Part shown: piece after piece, positions 1 to 10,779 of the stretch
How the letters are laid out: each line of letters starts with the position of its first letter
Numbering within the stretch: position 1 is the first letter of the stretch
From: Lautropia sp.
GTDB taxonomy: Bacteria; Pseudomonadota; Gammaproteobacteria; Burkholderiales; Burkholderiaceae_E
NCBI GenBank assembly: GCA_030530775.1
Contig: JAUMUG010000005.1
Coordinates: forward strand, 1 to 64,000
Direction: 5' to 3'
Length of the DNA stretch: 64,000 nt
Program-made: the position numbers and the translations under genes
The notes under the pieces: generated by a model
The model's input: only the letters and a program-made list of their open reading frames with translations
Told to the model about the DNA's origin: nothing
Database searches by the model: none

Positions 1-40
1 GCATGGCAACATCCCATATGGGGGTGGGTGTTGCACTTGA

Positions 41-1810
<1,770 letters not shown>

Positions 1811-1839
1811 TGTGATCGCTCATCGATGAATCGAGCAAT

Positions 1840-1867
1840 CGGGCAACTGCCGGGACGGGGTTGCCCG
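1840..1867. terminator. Hairpin after katG
   Basis: An 8-bp perfect inverted repeat (CGGGCAAC / GTTGCCCG) with a 12-base loop sits 30 bases after the katG stop. No T-tract follows, so termination is only a possibility. The rest of the 296-base gap up to 2107 shows nothing else recognisable. Confidence 0.3.
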
Positions 1868-2106
1868 CGACGAAGGCGTCCTTTGTCGCTGGGCGCCGTC
1901 GAGCCTTCTTGGCCTTCTGGCGCATGGCAAAATACGGGCAGCTGTGCACAAGTGCCCAGGCCGTGGTGCTCTGTCGTGATTCAATGCAGGCTTTGCTGCC
2001 CTTGATCTTTCTGCGGCTCGGAAGCCCGGTCGCGGTGACGGTCAGTGGTCTGTCGTAGGACCGTGCCGGCCGGGTACGCTGTGTTTGAGTCGATGGGATG
2101 AGGTAG

Positions 2107-3255
2107 ATGCAGAAGCCAAAATTGAAGATTTCGATGCTGGGGCACAAACGGATTCCGTCCCGCGAAGGTGGGGTGGAAATCGTGGTCGAGAACCTGGCGG
2201 TCAGAATGGTGCAGGCCGGTCATGAGGTGACTTGCTACAACCGGCGTGGACACCATGTCAGTGGCAAGGAATTCAATGTCGAATCGCTGGCGGAATACGA
2301 GGGCGTTCGACTGAAGAGCGTATTCACGGCCACCAGAAAGGGCCTGGCCGCCATGACTTCATCGGCTTTTGCTGCGTTGTATTCGGCCTTTGGCCGTTAT
2401 GACGTGGTGCATTTTCATGCCGAAGGCCCATGTGCCATGCTGTGGCTGCCCAAACTATTCGGCAAGCGTTGTGTGGCCACCATTCACGGGCTGGATTGGC
2501 AGCGTGCCAAGTGGGGCGGTTTCGCGGTGCGCTATCTGAAGTTCGGTGAATGGGTGGCGGCCCGTTTCTCGGACGAATTGATCGTGCTGACCGAGGGGGC
2601 GCAAAGGTATTTCAAGGATGTGTATGGCCGGGACAGCATCGTCATTCCCAATGGTGTGTCGAAACCCGAGCCGGTCGAACCCGACGAGATCGAGCGCCGT
2701 TTCGGGTTGGAAAAGGATGACTACATTTTGTTCCTGGGACGGATCGTGCCCGAGAAAGGGCTGCGCTATCTGGTGGATGCCTTCCGGAAGGTCAAGACCG
2801 ACAAGAAGCTGGTGATAGCCGGAGGCAGTTCGGATACCGATGCGTTCATACAGGAACTGAAGCAGGTGGCCGGTGGCGATGAGCGGATCATCTTTACCGG
2901 TTTCGTGCAGGGCCGGATTCTGGACGAGCTCTACAGCAATGCCTATATCTACGCGCTGCCCAGTGATGTCGAAGGCATGCCGCTCAGCCTGTTGGAAGCG
3001 CTCAGCTACGGCAATTGCTGTCTGATTTCGGATATCGAAGCCTGTACCTCCGTGGTCGAGGATTCCGACAGCGGTGGGCGACGGGCAGCGGTGTTCCGTA
3101 AGAGCGATGTCGACGACCTGCGCGCCGTCCTGCAGCGTCTGTGCGACGATCCGGTCGAGGTCGAAGAGTTCCGGGATGGCGTGTCGGATTTTGTCTGCAA
3201 CAAATACAGCTGGGACAAGGTGGCTGAACAGACCACGGCACTGTATTATAAGTAA
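2107..3255 (+). CDS. Glycosyltransferase family 4 with DUF1972 N-terminus (rhamnosyltransferase-like)
   Basis: A 382-residue cytoplasmic glycosyltransferase of GT-B fold, probably adding a sugar to a surface polysaccharide. The N-terminal half opens with SMLGHKRIPSREGGVE, typical of the DUF1972 domain found in rhamnosyltransferase-like enzymes. The C-terminal half is a group-1 domain with FLGRIVPEKG near residue 212 and the EGMPLSLLEAL nucleotide-sugar-binding motif near 290. ATG at 2107 is preceded by a GAGGT-type ribosome site. It stands alone between katG and the iron transporter, about 11 kb from the main EPS locus, so its pathway is not fixed by context. Donor and acceptor sugars cannot be read from sequence. 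Confidence 0.85.
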   Translation: MQKPKLKISMLGHKRIPSREGGVEIVVENLAVRMVQAGHEVTCYNRRGHHVSGKEFNVESLAEYEGVRLKSVFTATRKGLAAMTSSAFAALYSAFGRYDVVHFHAEGPCAMLWLPKLFGKRCVATIHGLDWQRAKWGGFAVRYLKFGEWVAARFSDELIVLTEGAQRYFKDVYGRDSIVIPNGVSKPEPVEPDEIERRFGLEKDDYILFLGRIVPEKGLRYLVDAFRKVKTDKKLVIAGGSSDTDAFIQELKQVAGGDERIIFTGFVQGRILDELYSNAYIYALPSDVEGMPLSLLEALSYGNCCLISDIEACTSVVEDSDSGGRRAAVFRKSDVDDLRAVLQRLCDDPVEVEEFRDGVSDFVCNKYSWDKVAEQTTALYYK

Positions 3256-3367
3256 GCCGCCGAATCATATTTCGTCTTTGCCGGATGCAGTGCTCCAGAC
3301 TCCTGACTTCATGTGATCGATGACTTGCCGTTGTCCGCGGGCGTATCGCGGGTCGATAAGCCTCCGG

Positions 3368-4990
3368 TCAAACTGTCATCGTACGCACACTCTGATGCCG
3401 GGGTTCGTTGATCAGCCGGGAGACGACAATGACCGGGATGGTGCCGATGGTGACGATGGCCAGGGCCGGCAGAGCCGCTTCGGCCAGGCGTTCGTCTTCG
3501 GACAGCTGTTGGGTGATGACGGCCAGCGTATCGAAGTCGAAGGGGCGCAGCATCAGCGTGGCTGGTAGCTCTTTCATGATGTCGATCAGCAGCAGCAGCC
3601 AGGCAACCGCCACCGAACGCCACAGGATCGGCACATGTACGCGTCGGAAGGCCTCGAGGCGGGAGGCACCGAGCGAGCGCGCGGCGGCATCCAGATTCGG
3701 TGTGATGCGCTGCATGCCGGCTTCGATGCCGCCGTAGCCGACGGCAAAGAAGCGCAATAGGTAGGCATAGAGTACGCCCAGGATGGTGCTGGTGATCAGT
3801 GTCGTTCTGGAACCGATCAGATCGGCCAGCGCATGATCGAATTTGGCGACTGGCCACAGGACGGCCAGCGCGATGACCGAGCCGGGCACGGCATAGCCGA
3901 AGCGCAGGCCGCAGGCCAAGCCTACCAGCAGTTTGCGCTGGTTCGTTTCGGCAAAGCGTACCCCATAGGCCATGGCGCAGGCCAGCAGCAGTGTCAGTGT
4001 CGCGCCCAGCGTGCCGACGGTGAAGCTGTTTCGCGCCCATTCGGCGAAGCGGTGCAGGGTTGGTGTCATTTCCGGCTCACGCAGCAGCAGCCACAGCAGG
4101 CCGGCCACCGGAATCAGAAAACCGATCAGAATCGGCAGGCAGAGCAGCAGGGTCAGCAACCAGCCGCGGGTGCCGGCGATGTGTTTACGCGGCCAGGGGC
4201 GATGGACACGGGAGGAGGCGTGTTGCGCGCGGCCCCGTGCCTTGCGCTCGACCAGGTGGATGATGGTGATGACGAACAGCAGAGCAATGGCCAGCATCAG
4301 CGCCGCACCCCGGTCGCCGAGCGAGAACCAGGTCTTGTAGATGCCGGCCGAGAAGGTTTGCAGGCCGAAGTAATAGGTGGCGCCCACGTCGGCCAGGGTT
4401 TCCATCAGCACCAGCATGCCACCGGCCACGGCGGCGGGCATGATCAGCGGGCGCACTACTCGCCAGAATACCGACAGCGGCCGCTGACCGAGCAGGCGTG
4501 CCGATTCGATGGTGGAGGCCGGGATGTCGGCAATCGCGTTGCGGACGATCAGGTAGACGTAGGGGTAGTAGACGAAGCTGAACAGGATGATGGCACTGGA
4601 CAGCGAGCGGACCTGAGGCATGCGGCCCTCGAAGCCGAAGCTGTCGCGCAGCCACAGATGCACTGGTGAGCCGAAGGACAGCAGGTCGGTGTAGGCGTAG
4701 GCGATGACATAGGTGGGCATGGCCAGTGGCAGGATCAGCGCCCATGACAAGGTGTCGCGCAGTGGAAAGTGATAGCGCTCGATAATCCAGGCGCCGAGCA
4801 TACCCAGGATGATGGTGCCGATCAGGGTGCCCAGGGCCAGTATGCCCGAGACTGCCGTGGTTTCGGCCAGGGTGGTGCGCGCCAGGTGCAGAAGCGTGTC
4901 GGCATCGAAAGTCGTGACACCGGTGATGACCAAGGCCGCCATCGGCAACAGCAGAAGCACGCCGATTCCCGACACCAGGTGGATCGACAT
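3368..4990 (-). CDS. fbpB: Ferric iron ABC transporter permease
   Basis: Inner-membrane permease of the FbpABC family, moving ferric iron from the periplasmic binding protein into the cytoplasm. It is a fused double permease, as in other FbpB proteins: two sets of about six hydrophobic segments, each with a cytoplasmic EAA-type loop (ESARLLGQRPLSVFWRVVRP and DAAARSLGASRLEAFRRVHV) that docks on the ATPase. The frame is open to a GTG at 5056, but ATG at 4990 gives a short basic/hydrophobic N-terminus (MSIHLVSGIG...) and leaves room for a divergent promoter, so I prefer 4990 (540 residues). It faces away from fbpC, whose ATG is 69 bases away. The separation of fbpB, fbpC and fbpA into three transcription units is unusual. 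Confidence 0.88.
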   Translation of the reverse strand: MSIHLVSGIGVLLLLPMAALVITGVTTFDADTLLHLARTTLAETTAVSGILALGTLIGTIILGMLGAWIIERYHFPLRDTLSWALILPLAMPTYVIAYAYTDLLSFGSPVHLWLRDSFGFEGRMPQVRSLSSAIILFSFVYYPYVYLIVRNAIADIPASTIESARLLGQRPLSVFWRVVRPLIMPAAVAGGMLVLMETLADVGATYYFGLQTFSAGIYKTWFSLGDRGAALMLAIALLFVITIIHLVERKARGRAQHASSRVHRPWPRKHIAGTRGWLLTLLLCLPILIGFLIPVAGLLWLLLREPEMTPTLHRFAEWARNSFTVGTLGATLTLLLACAMAYGVRFAETNQRKLLVGLACGLRFGYAVPGSVIALAVLWPVAKFDHALADLIGSRTTLITSTILGVLYAYLLRFFAVGYGGIEAGMQRITPNLDAAARSLGASRLEAFRRVHVPILWRSVAVAWLLLLIDIMKELPATLMLRPFDFDTLAVITQQLSEDERLAEAALPALAIVTIGTIPVIVVSRLINEPRHQSVRTMTV

Positions 4991-5019
4991 GTGCGACCCG
5001 GATCTTGATCTCTTCTCGG

Positions 5020-5036
5020 ATTGATTTACATTCAAT
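5020..5036. promoter_or_regulatory. Inverted repeat between divergent fbpB and fbpC
   Basis: ATTGA-N7-TCAAT is a perfect dyad in an A+T-rich patch of the 69-base divergent region. It fits a regulator site controlling both genes. Its match to the 19-bp Fur consensus is poor, so the regulator is not identified. Confidence 0.35.
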
Positions 5037-5059
5037 AATGTTGTCGCAGGTGCCACGAA

Positions 5060-6157
5060 ATGTCTTTTCTTTGCGTAGATCGTTTGTCCGTCCGCTATCC
5101 CGGCGCCGATAGTCCGACGCTGGATGGCTTGTCCTTGCAGCTCGAATCCGGCGAAATCGGCTGTTTGCTGGGCGCCTCGGGCTGTGGCAAGACGACCGTG
5201 CTGCGGGTCGTCGCCGGTTTCATTGCGCCGCAGCAGGGGCGGGTGGTGCTGGCCGGACGCGGGCTGACCGATGCCCGGCAGGTCGTTCCGCCAGAAGAAC
5301 GGCAGATCGGTCTGGTCTTTCAGGACTTCGCATTATTCCCGCATCTGACCGTGGCTGACAACGTCGGTTTCGGTCTGAATCGTCTGCCCAGAAGCGAACG
5401 CGCCGACCGCGTGGCCGACATGCTGGCGTTGACCCGGTTGACAGCGCAGGCGCGGCGCTATCCGCACGAGCTGTCGGGTGGGCAGCAGCAGCGGGTTGCC
5501 CTGGCACGTGCACTGGCACCACAGCCGTCGCTGTTGCTGTTGGACGAGCCCTTTTCCAGCCTGGATGCGGCGCTGCGCGAGCAGCTGGGGCTGGAGGTAC
5601 GACAGATTCTGAAGGCCACCGGCACCACTGCCGTGCTGGTGACACATGATCAGCGCGAGGCTTTTGCGGTCTGCGACCAGATCGGCATCATTCGCGACGG
5701 GCGGATGGAGCAGTGGGACACTGCCTACAACCTCTATCATCGGCCGGTCAGTGAGTATGTGGCCCGTTTCATCGGTGAAGGGGTGATGCTGCCGGGGCTG
5801 TGCCGCGATGCCGCCGATGGCATGCCTTTGCAGGTGCGCACCGAACTGGGCTGCATCACCGAAGCGGGCGAATGTCAGCCAGCGGCGCGACCGGAGTATG
5901 TGGCCAAGGTGCTGATGCGGCCGGATGACGTGGTTTATGACCAAGGCGCGTCGCTGCGCGGTGAAGTGGTGCAAAAGGTTTTCCGTGGGGCGGATTATCT
6001 GTATACGCTGCGGCTGCCTTCCGGGGCCGAGGTGATGGCGCTGGTGCCCAGCAGGTACGATCACGCTTTGGGTGAAGCGATCGGCATCCGGTTGGAGACG
6101 GCGCATATCGTGTCCTTCCGGGATGAGCGGGGCGAGATCGGCAGTCTTCCGTTCTGA
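5060..6157 (+). CDS. fbpC: Ferric iron ABC transporter ATPase
   Basis: Cytoplasmic ATPase that powers the FbpB permease. All ABC motifs are intact: Walker A GASGCGKT at 38-45, Q-loop Gln near 88, signature LSGGQ at 138-142, Walker B LLLLDEP near 158-164, and the switch His in VTHDQREA at about 196. The C-terminal 110 residues form the TOBE-like domain common to the Fbp/Pot/Mal group. The 365-residue length is normal for FbpC. The start ATG lies in a divergent promoter with fbpB. The gene converges with fbpA, a layout different from the usual fbpA-fbpB-fbpC operon. Confidence 0.9.
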   Translation: MSFLCVDRLSVRYPGADSPTLDGLSLQLESGEIGCLLGASGCGKTTVLRVVAGFIAPQQGRVVLAGRGLTDARQVVPPEERQIGLVFQDFALFPHLTVADNVGFGLNRLPRSERADRVADMLALTRLTAQARRYPHELSGGQQQRVALARALAPQPSLLLLDEPFSSLDAALREQLGLEVRQILKATGTTAVLVTHDQREAFAVCDQIGIIRDGRMEQWDTAYNLYHRPVSEYVARFIGEGVMLPGLCRDAADGMPLQVRTELGCITEAGECQPAARPEYVAKVLMRPDDVVYDQGASLRGEVVQKVFRGADYLYTLRLPSGAEVMALVPSRYDHALGEAIGIRLETAHIVSFRDERGEIGSLPF

Positions 6158-6161
6158 GGGG

Positions 6162-6201
6162 GACAGCGGAGAGGCCGGTTGTCACTGTCCTCTCCGCTGT
6201 C
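6162..6201. terminator. Strong hairpin after fbpC
   Basis: GACAGCGGAGAGG and its exact 13-base reverse complement are separated by a 14-base loop, 5 bases past the fbpC stop. There is no T-run, so it may act as a factor-assisted terminator or an RNA-stabilising 3' end. Confidence 0.5.
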
Positions 6202-6459
6202 GCCGCCTGCGGCAGGTGCCGACGATGGTGGGCAGCGAAGCGATGATTATCGGTACTTCCTTTGTTCACAGCGTCATGGCCATCGCTCGAGCGCCATACT
6301 CCGCTCGCCCATCGAGCCGACCGAGGACTGGACTGGGTTTGCCGCCGTGATTCCCGCGAGCCGGGATCGGCGGGCAAAGAGGGGGAGGGTACGCCACCGT
6401 CCCTCCCAGGCCACTCAAGTGAAAAGAGGCTATTCAAGCCATTTTTCGACAGCAAGTAC
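6202..6459. other. Convergent fbpC/fbpA spacer
   Basis: No gene is seen here. A 7-bp hairpin (GGGAGGG at 6383-6389, CCCTCCC at 6401-6407) lies 50 bases beyond the fbpA stop and could end its message. Confidence 0.4.
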
Positions 6460-7509
6460 TTACTTATATCCCACTTTATCCAGCAGTTTCTGGGCTTCGA
6501 CCGCTTGGGCGGCCATCCGGTCGGTACTGACCGAATCCATCTTGAAGCTGCCCAAGGCATCCAGGGCCGGGTTCGGCACCTTGACGGACTTCACGATCGG
6601 CCACTCGTTGTTGCCATCGGCAAAGTACTTCTGGGCCTGGTCGCTGGACAGATATTCCAGGAAGCGGATGGCGTTGTCACGGTGTGGGGCATGGGCGGCC
6701 ACGGCGCCACCGGCCAGGTTCATGTGCGTCCCGGTGGTGGCCTGGTTCGGCCAGACCATGCCGATCCTGGCGACGGCCACCTTGTCTTCGGGTTTGTCCG
6801 AACGCATCATCCGGGCCAGATAGTAGCTGTTGGTCAGTGCTACGCCGCATTCACCGCTGGCCACGGCCTTGATCTGATCGGTGTCACCGCCTTTGGGGGT
6901 GCGAGCCTGATTGTCGACATAGCCTTTCAGCACTTTCTCGGTCTTTTCCAGGCCGTCGTGCTCGATCATCGAGCCGAACAGTGACAGGTTGTAGGGATGG
7001 CTGCCCGAGCGGGTGCAGACTTTGCCCTTGTTTTTCGGGTCGGCCAGCGATTCATAGGTCATCACGTCCTTGGGGTCGACCGTGTCCTTGTTGTAGACGA
7101 TGACGCGGGCGCGGTTCGAGAGGCCATACCAGCTGCCGTCCTGGGCGCGGAACTCGGCCGGAATACGCTCGTCCAGGGTCTTGGACTGGACCGGTTGGAA
7201 CAGGCCTTCCTGCTGGGCATGGTACAGACGCGAGGCGTCGACCAGCAGGATCACGTCGGCCGGGCTTTTGTCGCCTTCGGACTTCAGGCGTTCCAGCAGC
7301 GGTTGGTCTTTCAGTTCGACCCGGTTGATCTTGATGCCGGTCTGCCTGGTGAAGTCGTTGTAAAGCCGCTCGTCACCTTGATAATGGCGCGCCGAGTAGA
7401 GATTCAGCACTTTGTCGTCGGCGCTGTTGTTCTGGGCCTGTACGGCACCGACCAGGGTGGCGGAAACGGCAGTGGCCAGCAGGCCGACCTTGAAACGTGC
7501 AGCGGTCAT
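6460..7509 (-). CDS. fbpA: Periplasmic ferric-iron-binding protein
   Basis: Substrate-binding protein of the FbpABC ferric transporter. The start is ATG at 7509, 349 residues, because an AGGAGAC ribosome site lies just upstream and a clean signal peptide follows (basic MTAARFK, hydrophobic core, cleavage after VQA at residue 25). The mature protein has the family features: a VLNLYSARHY opening, a Gly/Asp-rich ligand region, and the paired tyrosines in TNSYYLARM that coordinate ferric iron. It is transcribed towards fbpC and away from fbpB, so it depends on its own promoter, probably in the long upstream gap with the Fur-like site. Confidence 0.9.
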   Translation of the reverse strand: MTAARFKVGLLATAVSATLVGAVQAQNNSADDKVLNLYSARHYQGDERLYNDFTRQTGIKINRVELKDQPLLERLKSEGDKSPADVILLVDASRLYHAQQEGLFQPVQSKTLDERIPAEFRAQDGSWYGLSNRARVIVYNKDTVDPKDVMTYESLADPKNKGKVCTRSGSHPYNLSLFGSMIEHDGLEKTEKVLKGYVDNQARTPKGGDTDQIKAVASGECGVALTNSYYLARMMRSDKPEDKVAVARIGMVWPNQATTGTHMNLAGGAVAAHAPHRDNAIRFLEYLSSDQAQKYFADGNNEWPIVKSVKVPNPALDALGSFKMDSVSTDRMAAQAVEAQKLLDKVGYK

Positions 7510-7970
7510 ACGTGTTGTCTCCTGAACAGGATGGAATGGATGAAACTGCGGGTGATTCCGAACAGCGGAAATGGAAAGGGCCATTCCGTCGTCTTCTCTC
7601 TGGGGCTGCCCCGCGCATCGCGGACCCCGGCCGACGCCCGGGTATCGGGCCACGATGCCAGCATACTGCAAGCCTGCATGGCCGCGATGCTCGAGGTTGC
7701 ATTGCGGCGAGGTCCCGCTGCCGCAATGTACGTATGGTGGCCCTGCGCTTCGAGGGCAGTTCGGGTGCGCGGTGCCGATATATGCCGTGGCATGCCGTAG
7801 CATCGGGAATGAGAAGATTGGATAAGGATGCTTTTGAGATTGATAATTCTTTATATTACCTCAAAGTGATAAAGATGGGCCGGTTCGAGCCTGCATCGAT
7901 CGGGAGGGAGTTCGGGCGCGGATGTCGGATGGGGACTATGGCCGGCCTGCGCCGGGCGGCGGCTCGGGGT
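7510..7970. other. 461-base region upstream of fbpA
   Basis: No convincing gene is present. The region is G+C-rich except for an A+T-rich island at about 7815-7880 that holds the Fur-box-like site. It serves as the fbpA 5' region and as the downstream region of the thioredoxin gene. Confidence 0.5.
7836..7854. promoter_or_regulatory. Fur-box-like sequence upstream of fbpA
   Basis: The 19 bases GAGATTGATAATTCTTTAT match the classical Fur consensus at 12 of 19 positions by hand alignment. They sit in an A+T-rich island about 330 bases before the fbpA start. The distance is long for a simple promoter operator, so iron control through this site is plausible but not established. Confidence 0.35.
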
Positions 7971-8348
7971 TCAGCCGTTCTGGTCGTCCGCACCGTAGGG
8001 GCGCGCGCCGCGACGGACTTCTTCCATGTCCAACGCGCGGATCTGCCGGATCAGATCGTCCAGCGCGCTCTTGGGCAGTGCCCCTGCTTGTTGGAAGACG
8101 ATGACTTTTTCGCGGAAGACCATCAGGGTCGGGATCGAGCGGATGCCGAAGTGACCAGCCAGCTGGCTTTCTTCGTCGGTGTTGATCTTGGCGAAGACGA
8201 TGTCCGGGTGCTCTTCGGAAACCTGCTCGAACACTGGCGCAAAGCTTTTGCAGGGGCCGCACCAAGGCGCCCAGAAATCCAGGATCACAATATCGTTGCC
8301 GCTGACGGTCGAGTCGAAATCGGCAGTTTTCAGTTCTTTGACAGCCAT
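7971..8348 (-). CDS. Thioredoxin
   Basis: Small cytoplasmic dithiol-disulfide oxidoreductase of the thioredoxin family. The redox motif is WCGPC at residues 29-33, within FWAPWCGPCKS, and the cis-proline loop is SIPTL near residue 73. ATG at 8348 (125 residues) is chosen because the protein then begins at the usual distance before the motif (MAVKELKTADFD) and has an AGGAA-type ribosome site. The frame is open further upstream without similarity. The C-terminus carries an extra 15 or so charged residues (RRGARPYGADDQNG) beyond the classical 108-residue fold. No signal peptide or membrane segment is seen. It stands alone and is not obviously linked to the iron genes. Confidence 0.88.
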   Translation of the reverse strand: MAVKELKTADFDSTVSGNDIVILDFWAPWCGPCKSFAPVFEQVSEEHPDIVFAKINTDEESQLAGHFGIRSIPTLMVFREKVIVFQQAGALPKSALDDLIRQIRALDMEEVRRGARPYGADDQNG

Positions 8349-8688
8349 GAATGGGGTTCCTGTGGGATGATGGCCTGCGTGGTGGCCGAGTCGGCGGCGG
8401 GCCACTTGGAACGCAGGGCTCGTCAGGGCGGCCATTGTCGTCGAAGCATCCGGGGGCGGCAAGCGAGTCCCGGACGATAGCAGGGATTTGTGGCAGGTGC
8501 GGCGCTGATCGGCTGGGAGCCTATAATTTGGGCACAGGAAAGTGCCGGGGCTGTCGGATCACGAATATCGCGAAGCCGGTGCCTGCCGGCTCGACGGCCG
8601 ATGTCGTCCGTGATCTCGTCATGGTGCAGGCGACGGCCGTGGGAGAGCGCCGCAGTCGGGGCTTGATTGGTTGAGAGGAAAGCAACGG
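8349..8688. other. Divergent spacer, thioredoxin / exported protein
   Basis: No gene is seen. The region should carry promoters for both neighbours. The only strong element is a perfect TATAAT at 8522-8527 on the plus strand; no good -35 hexamer lies 16-18 bases before it. Confidence 0.4.
8522..8527 (+). promoter_or_regulatory. Perfect -10 hexamer TATAAT
   Basis: A TATAAT on the plus strand, 162 bases before the GTG of the exported HHGF protein. It is a candidate promoter core for that gene, weakened by the missing -35. Confidence 0.3.
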
Positions 8689-9306
8689 GTGATACTGAAC
8701 GCACGCAGGAAAATCTGGCACGGTTTGCAGCCGGAATCAGAAATGCCCGAGGCCCGGCCAGCAGGCCTTCTGCTGACGGCTCGTCGTCGCTGGCTGGCAT
8801 GCGTGCTGTCGGGCGCGTTGTCGGGGATGATGGATGGTCCTCCGGCGGCCCATGCACACCATGGTTTTCTGGGGAAGCACGATTTCGCCAAACCGATGTT
8901 TCTGCGAGGCAAGGTGCTGCGCGTGCAGCGTAACATGCCCCATGTGCGCTTCGTGGTGGATGTGCCGCACAGTGGTGGGCGTGTCCCCCGCGACAGGGAA
9001 TGGATGCGTCCGCTCGAAGATGCCGAATCCCGTCCGACCCTGACCATTCTGGCCCCATTCGATCGGCATGGCGAGATCGAGCTGACGCTGGATTGGCGGT
9101 TGTCACGGGCGGTGCTCGACGATCCGACCCTGCTCGACGGAGGGGATCAGATTTCGGCGGTGGTTTATTGGCGGACCGCCCGGGATGAATACCACGACGA
9201 GCTGCTGGTGGTGCTGCTTCGCACGCAGGATGATCAGGTGCTGGTCAGTTCGCGGCCCCCCCACCCGAAGCGTACCTCGCCCGGCAGTGTGGAGTCGGGC
9301 CAATAG
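8689..9306 (+). CDS. Exported protein with HHGF N-terminus (DUF6152-like)
   Basis: A protein of about 205 residues with an N-terminal hydrophobic stretch (WLACVLSGALSG) and a probable signal cleavage before AHAHHGF, implying a periplasmic location. The mature start AHHGF followed by a 'LRGKVLRV' strand resembles the small exported DUF6152 proteins, which begin HHSFA and have a similar G-x-V strand. I regard this as a resemblance, not a firm assignment. The function is unknown. GTG at 8689 is chosen because GAGAGGA lies about 9 bases upstream; TTG at 8671 and ATG at 8743 are alternatives. Translation is compatible with two beta-rich segments and a basic, Pro-rich tail. No operon partner is evident. 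Confidence 0.6.
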   Translation: MILNARRKIWHGLQPESEMPEARPAGLLLTARRRWLACVLSGALSGMMDGPPAAHAHHGFLGKHDFAKPMFLRGKVLRVQRNMPHVRFVVDVPHSGGRVPRDREWMRPLEDAESRPTLTILAPFDRHGEIELTLDWRLSRAVLDDPTLLDGGDQISAVVYWRTARDEYHDELLVVLLRTQDDQVLVSSRPPHPKRTSPGSVESGQ

Positions 9307-9815
9307 CCGGCTCGTGGTCGCCACAAAGGTGAAATTTGGCCGGCCTGGCGGGGTTGTCGTCCGTTCCGGTCCGCAGTCCTGGACTCTTTCTTTTGGGCCA
9401 AGCAGCGACAGAGAGGTATATCGGTGCAGGTGCTGCCGGCATGCAGCTGCGCGCTTTTCATGGCTTCCTCCGGTCCGAACCGATGGCAAGAAGGCCCCGG
9501 TCGATGAACGATCCAGTCGTATGGAGTTCTCGGTCGATGGCCATTGGTCACCGTATGGCGCGCACTGGGAGCACATGGACCGGACTCCGCTCCTTTTTGC
9601 TGTTATGGTGCCAGGGGCTGTTCCTGGTGGCGCGCATTTCCCGGTGCGCCGTGCGTGTGGGTGCGATCTGAACCGCAGGGGCCCGGCTGCAGAACGCTGG
9701 AAGATCGCCGTTGGTCTGCCAGCGTGTGTCAAGGATGCCGATGAACGAATCGAACCATTTATTCTGTTTACTGCCTGGGATCCGGCAAACGACCGAAGCT
9801 GGGCAGGATTTTCCT
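9307..9815. other. 509-base spacer, nothing recognised
   Basis: Open frames here (for example 9336-9671 plus) have implausible composition and no recognised similarity. I see no convincing terminator or promoter. Confidence 0.4.
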
Positions 9816-10778
9816 ATGCATCGGGCGGGCAACGGGATCGTGGACCGCGGACCGAATGCGGCCGGGTCGGTTTTCGGCTGCACGATGGCCCAGGCCCCGG
9901 ACGGGACGGGTGTGCAGTCAGCAGTCTATCGTCGACAAAAATACGGAAGGTGGCGTGCTACGGTCATCGCTCTGCTGTTGAGCGTGCCGATGAGTGCGAC
10001 GGCCGACGGACGCTACAGTCTACCGGTCTGGGAAGTGGGTCTGGGGGCGTCGGCTCTGTCATTGGCGGATTACCGGGGGGCCTCGACTCGGCGTAGCTAT
10101 CTGTTGGCTTTTCCGGTGCTGGTGTACCGTTCTCCGCATCTGAAGGTCGACCGCAGCGGCTTACGCGCCGATCTGTGGGATGACGATCGTTTCGAGTTGG
10201 ATCTGAGCGTCAATCTGAGTGCGCCGGTGCGCAGCGATGCCAATGGGCCGCGGGCGGGCATGCCCCGACGTCGGGCGCTGTTGGAGTTGGGGCCTCGGTT
10301 GCAGATGCGGCTATGGCGTGCCGAGAACGGTCATCGACGGCTGAAGTTGCATCTGCCGGTGCGCTATGCGCTGCCTCTGGGGCGTCTGGAGAATGCCGGC
10401 CTGGTCTTTCATCCCAAGCTGGTCCTGGACGTGGATCATGTCGCCGGTTTTTCGGGCTGGAACATGTCGCTGGCAGCCGGGCCGATTTTTGCGACCAGGA
10501 CCCATCATCGCTATTTCTATCAGGTCGATCCCGAATATGCCCGACTGGGGCGCCCGGCATGGACGGCCAAGGGGGGCTACAGTGGTATGCAGTTCACCCT
10601 GGGGCTCAACAAGCGCTATCCCGATTACTGGGTGGGCGGTTTCGTGAGGGTGGATCAAATCAGTGGCGCGGTATTCGCCGATTCGCCCTTGGTCCGGCAG
10701 CGCAGCAATGTCAGTGCGGGTCTGATGTTCGGCTGGTTGTTTGCCCGCTCGGCCGAACAGGTGCAGCAAAGCGACTGA
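9816..10778 (+). CDS. MipA/OmpV-like outer-membrane protein
   Basis: A predicted outer-membrane beta-barrel protein. The mature region begins with 'LPVWEVGLGASALSLADYRGA' and continues with 'FPVLVYRSPHLKVDRSGLRADL', the arrangement of the MipA/OmpV family, and ends with a short barrel strand LMFGWLFAR. Members have been tied to peptidoglycan-synthesis scaffolding or simply described as outer-membrane antigens, so the precise role is open. A hydrophobic signal core (ATVIALLLSVPMSATA) lies about 55 residues after the chosen ATG at 9816, which has an AGGA ribosome site 8 bases upstream. ATG 9885 would give a more usual signal peptide but lacks a ribosome site. The frame is open to 9711. The stop lies 1 base from the stop of the convergent gene. 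Confidence 0.7.
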   Translation: MHRAGNGIVDRGPNAAGSVFGCTMAQAPDGTGVQSAVYRRQKYGRWRATVIALLLSVPMSATADGRYSLPVWEVGLGASALSLADYRGASTRRSYLLAFPVLVYRSPHLKVDRSGLRADLWDDDRFELDLSVNLSAPVRSDANGPRAGMPRRRALLELGPRLQMRLWRAENGHRRLKLHLPVRYALPLGRLENAGLVFHPKLVLDVDHVAGFSGWNMSLAAGPIFATRTHHRYFYQVDPEYARLGRPAWTAKGGYSGMQFTLGLNKRYPDYWVGGFVRVDQISGAVFADSPLVRQRSNVSAGLMFGWLFARSAEQVQQSD

Positions 10779-10779
10779 T

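Noticed and set aside
7510-7803. 98-residue upstream extension of FbpA
   Set aside because: The signal peptide and ribosome site place the start at 7509; the extension is Arg/Pro/Cys-rich and unlike any secreted protein.
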